A stretch of 12,011 nt of DNA from assembly GCA_031274335.1 (NCBI GenBank), contig JAISQG010000002.1, positions 1 to 12,011 on the forward strand, written 5' to 3'. The notes below the pieces were generated by a model. That model worked only from the letters and a program-made list of their open reading frames with translations, ran no database searches and was not told the origin of the DNA. A program made the position numbers and the translations under genes. The stretch is from Gracilibacteraceae bacterium. Its GTDB lineage: Bacteria > Bacillota > Desulfitobacteriia > Desulfitobacteriales > Syntrophobotulaceae. This document shows, piece by piece, positions 7,913 to 12,011 of this stretch; the first letter of the stretch is position 1, and the number at the start of each line of letters is the position of its first letter.

Positions 7913-9517
7913 TCAAGATCCCAGATTGAGCCATAAAACGGGACGAACGCCACCATCGTCGCCGACACGGTCACTGTCGTGGATGTAGCCGTTGGAAACT
8001 ATATTGGCGGCACGGAGATTATTGCGGCCGGGCGATCGCAGCCACCATCCCTCCCAACCCTTGCTGTAATAGTAAACCTCACCATTCCAGCCCCCTGCAT
8101 AGTAAGCCATGCGATCCTCCTCTGTCCGGAAATACCGCTCAGCTTCTTCCACGCTCAAAAGAAATACTTTGTCCACCGTGTCATTTCCGCCTTCTGTGCC
8201 ATATTCCTTGTTGTCAGCGTTGACAATCTCCGTTTCCATGATCCGCTCCTTTTGCGCCTCCGTGAACGCATCATCATAAAAATCGCTGTTCAGCCAGCGC
8301 CGGAGACTGCAATTTTCCCAAGTTATTCCGATGTCTTTGTCATTATAGGGCAGCTTGGTTATGCAAAACCTGGTGATTATCAGAGCCCGGCGCCCTTCCT
8401 TGGCTAGGACAATCCATTCCAGCGGGCTCCCGCCGAATGTCCCGTATAAAACGCTGCCGCCTATTTTCATATTATGGAATTCGGGCGGCGTAAGGGTTTT
8501 GGCGTCTTCCAAGCGCTCCGCTTTTGCTGATCTATTCGCTTCCAGACGTCCTCGTTCCGCGTCAAGGCGTTCATGCCATGCTTCAATGAGTTCCTGTCTC
8601 GCGACTCTGTCCGCTAGTGCTTGATTGATAGGGTTAGGAGCAAAGATAAGTGCCAAGCAAATAATGACTGTCACGATTTTTATATGGCGCGCCAGTCTTT
8701 CGGCGCCTGCCACCGCTTTTAATTCCGCCTGCCAGACCTGCTCCAGTCTGTCCAGTATAGCCCGGTTATGTTCCCCGGCTGCTTTTCGCTGTTTGACAGC
8801 AAAACGAAAGGCGTTATCGCAACGCCGGATGCGCAAATCCCTGTAACACTTGTAAGCCTTGCCGCCGTTCGGGTTGACGATGGCTGTGACAATAAAGCGT
8901 TCGAGGCTCAAGCCGCAATCGGAGAAATCAGGGACAAGCTGCTCCTGTAAGGCGAGGGATAATTCATCCATATGCGAATCGACCTCAAAGATGCTAAAGG
9001 CGCTCTTGTGCATAGCCTGGGCCAAATAGGGGTTGAGACGGGTCATGAGAAAACTGCGGAATTTCCGGGTCAGCGCCGCCTGTCCCAGAGCGTTTCCCGT
9101 TCCGGCTATTTTGACCAGCAGCTTCCGAGAATCCTCCACACGAAGCGTCATTTCCCCGGAAGCGCCAATTTTCATAGCAGAATTGCAGTCAGGGTCCATG
9201 TAGCGCACCAGCCTGCTCGTTCCCCACTTTATGGTCGAGCGCGCAATTTTATTTATAAAATAAATTTCACAGCGAAACGGCGCACGATCATCGGATAATT
9301 TGCTGAACATTCTGCTGATCAACGGAAGGTTCTCTGGTTCCAGCGTATAGCGTCCAGGCCCGAACAGATCCAAGGCCTGCCCGTTCAAGAAAAATATGGC
9401 TTCCTGCGATTCAGACACAATGAGCTGCGTCGAAGCATTAAAATATTCCAGAGGATGCTTCCATATAAAGTCAGCATGATCTCCTTCATACTTGATAACC
9501 TGCGCAATGTCGCCCAT
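7913..9517 (-). CDS. SPFH-domain (virion-core/YdjI-like) membrane protein fused to a DUF6273-type domain
   Basis: Exact function unknown; 534 residues. The N-terminal 1-275 matches the SPFH/virion-core-like family (B. subtilis YdjI type): opening VIKYEGDHADFIWKHPLEYF, QLIVSESQEAIFFLNGQALD and FGPGRYTLE, then a long helical tail. In known family members this module is cytoplasmic and membrane-associated. Here it runs into one hydrophobic helix (about 279-297) after a basic RHIK, then a charged stalk (about 300-340) and a DUF6273-type domain (about 350-532) ending GVRPVLWLNLGS. The topology suggests SPFH inside and DUF6273 outside. Start 9517 has GGGAGG 3 bases upstream and AGGAGG 11 bases upstream, an unusual double site; the next family-conserved residues begin at position 7, so the start is right. 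It is the first gene of an operon with the zinc-ribbon protein. The fusion of SPFH to an external domain is the odd point; cytoplasmic SPFH proteins of this type usually end in a zinc ribbon or helical tail. Confidence 0.85.
   Translation of the reverse strand: MGDIAQVIKYEGDHADFIWKHPLEYFNASTQLIVSESQEAIFFLNGQALDLFGPGRYTLEPENLPLISRMFSKLSDDRAPFRCEIYFINKIARSTIKWGTSRLVRYMDPDCNSAMKIGASGEMTLRVEDSRKLLVKIAGTGNALGQAALTRKFRSFLMTRLNPYLAQAMHKSAFSIFEVDSHMDELSLALQEQLVPDFSDCGLSLERFIVTAIVNPNGGKAYKCYRDLRIRRCDNAFRFAVKQRKAAGEHNRAILDRLEQVWQAELKAVAGAERLARHIKIVTVIICLALIFAPNPINQALADRVARQELIEAWHERLDAERGRLEANRSAKAERLEDAKTLTPPEFHNMKIGGSVLYGTFGGSPLEWIVLAKEGRRALIITRFCITKLPYNDKDIGITWENCSLRRWLNSDFYDDAFTEAQKERIMETEIVNADNKEYGTEGGNDTVDKVFLLSVEEAERYFRTEEDRMAYYAGGWNGEVYYYSKGWEGWWLRSPGRNNLRAANIVSNGYIHDSDRVGDDGGVRPVLWLNLGS
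8098..8559. repeat. Direct repeat copy 2 (DUF6273-type coding segment)
   Basis: Partner of 6836-7297, inside the SPFH gene. The alignment stops being collinear just below 8098, where the coding region for the last 50-60 residues diverges and has gained or lost codons, then resumes briefly at the very end of both genes (GVRP-LWLNL). Confidence 0.9.
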
Positions 9518-9557
9518 TTTCCTCCCAGCCTCCTATAGCAACTGTCAAGAACTTGTG

Positions 9558-9582
9558 CAGACTTTTTATGTTGTAAAATCTG
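9558..9582. repeat. Imperfect inverted repeat in the SPFH operon leader
   Basis: CAGA-c-TTTT (9558-9566) can pair with AAAA-TCTG (9575-9582) around an 8-base loop, with one bulged C. It lies just downstream of the putative -10 of the minus-strand operon and could be an operator or leader hairpin. The AT-rich context makes chance likely. Confidence 0.3.
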
Positions 9583-9593
9583 AATACATATTT

Positions 9594-9622
9594 ATTATAC
9601 ACACCATTTGGGTCACATGGAA
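9594..9622 (-). promoter_or_regulatory. Possible promoter of the SPFH/zinc-ribbon operon
   Basis: A perfect TATAAT lies on the minus strand at 9594-9599. The hexamer 17 bases upstream (TTCCAT, 9617-9622) is a poor -35, so the promoter may be weak or activator- or alternative-sigma-dependent. The leader to the ATG would be about 70 bases and contains a hairpin-capable segment. Confidence 0.4.
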
Positions 9623-9674
9623 GTCGCCATACCGAAAAACTCAGAAAGTTTTCTTAGAAATTGCTTAAAAAGTC

Positions 9675-9703
9675 TTGACAGCCCCCGGCCGCTGGTATAT
9701 ATT
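9675..9703 (+). promoter_or_regulatory. Promoter of the marR-acpP-fabK-fabD cluster
   Basis: Consensus TTGACA (9675-9680), 17-base spacer, TATATT (9698-9703). Transcription would begin near 9710, directly within the palindrome at 9709-9727, giving a leader of about 48 bases before the marR start. Confidence 0.75.
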
Positions 9704-9708
9704 ACATA

Positions 9709-9727
9709 TAGTTAGATAAACTAACTA
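9709..9727 (+). promoter_or_regulatory. Operator-like palindrome for the MarR/FabT-type regulator
   Basis: TAGTTAG (9709-9715), ATAAA spacer, CTAACTA (9721-9727): perfect 7-bp arms, 19 bp in all, starting 5 bases after the -10 box. Size and position fit a MarR dimer site that blocks transcription initiation. FabT of streptococci and lactococci binds comparable palindromes in fab promoters; the link to this particular protein, encoded directly downstream, is inference. Confidence 0.65.
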
Positions 9728-9757
9728 AATAACTGTTCGCTGCGGGGAGGTTCGCGG

Positions 9758-10210
9758 ATGGATGAATCCATGATGTCGCTTGACGAGCTTTTGACTGAAT
9801 TTTACCTCAACATTCTGCGCCTGGAGGAAAAAGTCCTCCGGCGCAATCCGCGCATCTCGCTTTCGCTGCATGACGTGCTCCTGATCCACGCTGTGAACAA
9901 AAGCGGGGCCGACGGCCTCACCGTCGGCTCTCTCGCAAAGCGGATTAATGTCTCCCGCCCGTCGGCCACAGTGGCTGTGAGCAAGCTGGGGAAAAAAGGA
10001 TTTGTGCGCAAATCGGAACATCCCACGGACGGGCGCGTTGTGCGTGTGCATCTGACAAAGGAGGGAAGAAGAATCGACGCGTATCTCATGTATTTTCAGC
10101 GCTATCTCGTCGGCGAAATAAACCGCGTGTTCACGCCGGAGGAAAGCGCTTGCCTCGTGAGGGCCATCAACAAAATGAACGATGTGTTTGTCCGTAATAT
10201 TGACGCCTGA
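9758..10210 (+). CDS. MarR-family transcriptional regulator, probably FabT-like repressor of fatty acid synthesis
   Basis: DNA-binding regulator of 150 residues, normal for MarR proteins. N-terminal dimerisation helices (about 7-30) are followed by a winged helix-turn-helix: LTVGSLAKRINVSRPSATVAVSKLGKKG (about 54-81) is the helix pair and SEHPTDGRVVRVHLTKEG (about 86-103) is the wing with the family Asp-Gly-Arg. The C-terminal helices (about 104-148) complete the dimer. The start is supported by GGGGAGG at 9744-9750 with a 7-base spacer. It is the first gene of the cluster and is followed by acpP after a 32-base gap, the position FabT holds near fab genes in lactic acid bacteria. Autorepression through the palindrome at 9709-9727 is likely. 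FabT uses acyl-ACP as corepressor; whether this protein does so cannot be read from sequence. The MarR family is sure, the FabT role moderately so. Confidence 0.88.
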   Translation: MDESMMSLDELLTEFYLNILRLEEKVLRRNPRISLSLHDVLLIHAVNKSGADGLTVGSLAKRINVSRPSATVAVSKLGKKGFVRKSEHPTDGRVVRVHLTKEGRRIDAYLMYFQRYLVGEINRVFTPEESACLVRAINKMNDVFVRNIDA

Positions 10211-10221
10211 AAACAGCAGGC

Positions 10222-10230
10222 AGGAAAGGA
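10222..10230 (+). promoter_or_regulatory. Ribosome binding site of acpP
   Basis: AGGAAAGGA ends directly against an ATG at 10231, too close to use it, and lies 12 bases from the in-frame ATG at 10243. The second Met also begins the usual ACP N-terminus (MVFEKL), so 10243 is preferred. Confidence 0.6.
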
Positions 10231-10242
10231 ATGTGTTTTATA

Positions 10243-10605
10243 ATGGTTTTTGAAAAACTGGTGACTCTGCTGGCGAATCACTGCGATTGCGAAGAGGCGG
10301 AAATTTCCCTCGAAACAACGTTCGAGTCTTTGGGCATCGACTCCCTCGATACGGTGGAAATCCTCATGGAGGCGGAGGAAGTTCTGGGTTTTGAGGTGGA
10401 ATTGACGGAGAGAGTGACCACGGTGGGCGAGCTGGTGAGCTTTATCGAGGAAAAAGTCGTGGAGCAGCAGGAGATGGCCATGAACGACCCGGAACTCGCC
10501 ACGCGGCTGGAAGAAAAACTGGGCCTCAAAATCAGCGAAGTGGACTGGGACGCGCTGAAAAGCGGCAGCGAGGCGGATAAAAACGGGAAAGGCGGCGCCG
10601 AATGA
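10243..10605 (+). CDS. acpP: Acyl carrier protein with a C-terminal extension
   Basis: Carries the growing acyl chain on a 4'-phosphopantetheine arm in type II fatty acid synthesis; cytoplasmic. From the Met at 10243 it has 120 residues, against about 75-80 for ordinary ACP. The ACP fold spans about 1-73: helix I, then the attachment motif LGIDSLDTVEIL with modifiable Ser34, then the acidic recognition helix II (MEAEEVLGFEVEL) and the TVGELVSFIEEK helix. The additional 47 or so residues (about 74-120) contain an acidic-amphipathic helix-like part (DPELATRLEEKLGLKISEV, DWDAL) and a polar Gly/Lys-rich end. The extension is in frame and its stop overlaps the fabK start (ATGA), so it is not an obvious frameshift artefact. 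Location between marR and fabK supports a fatty-acid role rather than polyketide synthesis. Purpose of the extension is unknown. Confidence 0.9.
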   Translation: MVFEKLVTLLANHCDCEEAEISLETTFESLGIDSLDTVEILMEAEEVLGFEVELTERVTTVGELVSFIEEKVVEQQEMAMNDPELATRLEEKLGLKISEVDWDALKSGSEADKNGKGGAE

Positions 10606-11552
10606 TCAAAACCCCGCTGTGCGGCCTACTGGGCATTGAATACCCGATTTTCCAGGGCGGCATGGCCTGGGTGTCAGAAGCCGGGCTGGCGGCGGCCGTG
10701 TCGGAAGCGGGCGGCCTCGGCATCATTTCCGCTATGAACGCCGAAGCCGCCTATGTGCGGGAACAGATTCGCCTGGCGAAAACGCTGACGGATAAGCCGT
10801 TCGGCGTCAACATCATGCTTATGAGCCCCCACAGCGCGGCGGTCGCCGCCTGCGTCGCGGAGGAAAAAGTGGCGGTCGTCACGACCGGCGCCGGCAATCC
10901 GGCCAAATATATGAAGGAATGGCAGGCCGCCGGCATCAAAGTCATTCCCGTGGTGGCCTCCGTCGCCATGACCAAACTCATGCTGCGCGCCGGCGCCGCC
11001 GCCGTCGTGGCCGAAGGCTGTGAAAGCGGCGGGCACATCGGCGAACTGACAACGATGGCCCTGGTGCCCCAGGTGTGCGACGTCGCGGATGTTCCGGTTT
11101 TGGCGGCCGGCGGCATCGGGGACGGGCGGGGAGTGGCGGCCGCCCTCATGCTGGGAGCGCAGGGCGTGCAGCTGGGCACCCGTTTTCTCGTCGCCCGCGA
11201 ATGCAAAATTCACCAAAATTATAAAAATATGGTGTTACGGGCCGGCGACATCGGCACGATCACGACGGGCAGGCGCCTCGGCCACACGGTGCGCAGCCTG
11301 AAAAACGCTTTCTCCCGCAAATATTTCACGGCCGAAACCTCGGCCGCGATCAGCGACGAGGAGCTGGAAGCCAGGGCTGTGGGCGCGTTGCGCCTGGCGG
11401 CGGTAGAAGGGGACGAAAAAAACGGCTGTTTTCTGGCCGGGCAGATTGCCGGCCTTGTGCAAAAAGAACAAACCGCCGCGGAAATAATCCGGGAGATTTT
11501 TGCCGAGGCGGAGGAGATTTTGAATGGAGCGACACAATGGCTGACGGCATAG
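10602..11552 (+). CDS. fabK: Enoyl-[acyl-carrier-protein] reductase II (FabK, FMN-dependent)
   Basis: Reduces trans-2-enoyl-ACP to acyl-ACP, the last step of each elongation cycle, using FMN and NAD(P)H. The 316 residues form a TIM barrel of the nitronate monooxygenase/FabK family. Visible family blocks are the N-terminal PIFQGGMAWVSEAGLAAAVS (about 15-34), PFGVNIMLMSP (66-76), VVTTGAGNP (92-100), and AEGCESGGHIGELTTM (137-152) with the catalytic-type His145. LAAGGIGDGRGVAAALMLGA (167-186) is the FMN-phosphate region, followed by GVQLGTRFL. Its first ATG overlaps the acpP stop by 4 bases, so translational coupling is likely; AAAGG at 10588-10592 can serve as ribosome binding site. Its 3' end overlaps fabD by 16 bases. 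FabK replaces FabI in several Gram-positive lineages and is known to be insensitive to triclosan; that this strain is so is inference. Closely related nitronate monooxygenases are made unlikely by the operon context. Confidence 0.95.
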   Translation: MIKTPLCGLLGIEYPIFQGGMAWVSEAGLAAAVSEAGGLGIISAMNAEAAYVREQIRLAKTLTDKPFGVNIMLMSPHSAAVAACVAEEKVAVVTTGAGNPAKYMKEWQAAGIKVIPVVASVAMTKLMLRAGAAAVVAEGCESGGHIGELTTMALVPQVCDVADVPVLAAGGIGDGRGVAAALMLGAQGVQLGTRFLVARECKIHQNYKNMVLRAGDIGTITTGRRLGHTVRSLKNAFSRKYFTAETSAAISDEELEARAVGALRLAAVEGDEKNGCFLAGQIAGLVQKEQTAAEIIREIFAEAEEILNGATQWLTA

Positions 11553-12011
11553 CATTGATTTTTGCCGGGCAGGGAGCGCAGGACACGGGCATGGGGCGCT
11601 CTCTATATGAAACGAGCCCGGCGGCCCGCGCGGTGTTTGATCAAGCGGAGTCTATGCGCCCCGGCCTGCAAGCCCTGTGTTTCACGGGCTCGCGCGAGGA
11701 GCTGACGGATACCGCGAACACCCAACCCTGCGTCTTCTGCGCCGATTTGGCCGCGGCGCAGGCCGCGCGGGAGGCGGGCCTTGCCGCTGACATGACCGCC
11801 GGTTTTTCGCTGGGGGAACTGGCGGCACTCGTTTATGCCGGGGCGCTGTCGTTTGAGGACGGCTTCCGCCTCGTCTGCCGCCGCGGTGAAATCATGCGAG
11901 ACGAGGCCGGCGCACCGAGCGGCATGCTGGCCGTACTGCGCCTGACGGCCGGAGAAGTAGAAGAGCTGTGCCGGCGGCATGGAGATGTTTACCCGGCCAA
12001 TTATAATTACC
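11537..12011 (+). CDS. fabD: Malonyl-CoA:ACP transacylase (FabD), 3' end outside the window
   Basis: Moves malonyl from CoA to ACP to supply the elongation cycle; cytoplasmic. The first 158 codons are visible of about 310 usual. FAGQGAQDTGMGRSL (9-23) is the family opening with the oxyanion-hole glutamine, NTQPCVF (61-67) is typical, and GFSLGELAAL (89-98) holds the nucleophile Ser91. In this motif the usual His of GHSLGE is Phe. RRGEIM (115-120) carries the malonate-binding arginine position, and GMLAVL (129-134) is also conserved. The start at 11537 is supported by GGAG at 11526-11529 with a 7-base spacer. It overlaps the end of fabK by 16 bases, which fits coupled translation in the fab operon. 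The gene is cut at the right edge, so the His that completes the dyad is not visible. Confidence 0.93.
   Translation, partial: MADGIALIFAGQGAQDTGMGRSLYETSPAARAVFDQAESMRPGLQALCFTGSREELTDTANTQPCVFCADLAAAQAAREAGLAADMTAGFSLGELAALVYAGALSFEDGFRLVCRRGEIMRDEAGAPSGMLAVLRLTAGEVEELCRRHGDVYPANYNY

Larger units (their letters stand above)
9542..9681. repeat. AT-rich segment bounded by a 9-bp perfect inverted repeat
   Basis: CTGTCAAGA (9542-9550) and TCTTGACAG (9673-9681) are exact reverse complements and enclose 122 bases of AT-rich, non-coding sequence. A further shared string, AGACTTTTTA, follows each end (9559-9568 on plus; just inside the right end on minus). No target-site duplication is visible. 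It may be a remnant of a small mobile element or a pair of regulator sites. Confidence 0.4.
9518..9757. other. Divergent regulatory region between the SPFH operon and the fab cluster
   Basis: 240 AT-rich bases without a gene. It holds the possible minus-strand promoter (TATAAT at 9594-9599), the strong plus-strand promoter (9675-9703) and the 19-bp palindrome (9709-9727). An AAAACT/AGTTTT hairpin-capable stretch lies at about 9636-9652. Two transcription units that may both concern the envelope are thus read outward from one control region. Confidence 0.7.

Noticed and set aside
7890..7934. Longer start of the zinc-ribbon protein at 7934, overlapping the SPFH gene
   Set aside because: No good ribosome binding site; the Met at 7889 has GGAGG at a 5-base spacing and begins just before the zinc ribbon.
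6675..8102. Diversity-generating retroelement variable regions at the C-termini of the two DUF6273-type proteins
   Set aside because: The variable segments differ by insertions and deletions as well as substitutions, and no reverse transcriptase, template repeat or accessory gene is in the window. A flanking-genome search for these would be decisive.
9543..9548. TTGACA on the minus strand as -35 box of the SPFH operon
   Set aside because: No -10-like hexamer at 16-18 bases; the ribosome binding sites and start codon lie there instead.
10231..10242. acpP start at 10231
   Set aside because: The purine-rich site abuts this ATG with no spacer, and the extra residues CFI are not part of a normal ACP N-terminus.

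Overview
The window looks like a chromosomal piece of an anaerobic, Gram-positive-type (Bacillota) bacterium. The main reason is the fatty-acid gene cluster at its right end. It has the order MarR-type regulator, acyl carrier protein, FabK (the flavin enoyl-ACP reductase), FabD, with a Firmicutes-style promoter and strong purine-rich ribosome binding sites. Most genes are GC-rich. The two-gene block at 6.7-9.5 kb and the spacers around it are visibly more AT-rich. I cannot name the genus. No rRNA, tRNA, CRISPR array, transposase gene or phage gene was seen.

Layout. (1) 1-3611, plus strand: the 3' part of a UPF0182-family membrane protein, followed after 3 bases by a full cardiolipin synthase (two HKD motifs). 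They are almost certainly one transcript. (2) 3654-6362, minus strand, convergent with the first pair: a complete PMCA-like calcium P-type ATPase with its own recognisable promoter. (3) 6363-6674: a 312-base non-coding spacer with the ATPase promoter and a perfect small palindrome of the dispersed intergenic-repeat type. (4) 6675-9517, minus strand: a two-gene operon that is the most unusual part of the window. The upstream gene joins an SPFH (virion-core/YdjI-like) domain to one membrane helix and a C-terminal DUF6273-type domain. The downstream gene joins a zinc ribbon and helical-repeat (YdjG-like) domain to one membrane helix and a closely related DUF6273-type domain. (5) 9518-9757: a divergent regulatory region serving this operon and the fatty-acid cluster, with a near-consensus promoter and a 19-bp operator-like palindrome. 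(6) 9758-12011, plus strand: marR, acpP, fabK and fabD (cut by the window end), with overlapping or closely spaced genes.

How they fit together. Four of the five blocks concern the cell envelope: cardiolipin synthesis, calcium export, a likely membrane-stress or surface-sensing pair, and fatty-acid synthesis under a FabT-like repressor. The SPFH/zinc-ribbon pair is the best candidate for an undescribed system. It appears to be two membrane-anchored proteins with different cytoplasmic modules but matched external domains. Their DNA shows a 462-bp indel-free repeat with a 97%-identical core, while the last 50-60 residues have diverged sharply. That pattern suggests duplication followed by partial gene conversion and diversification of a binding surface.
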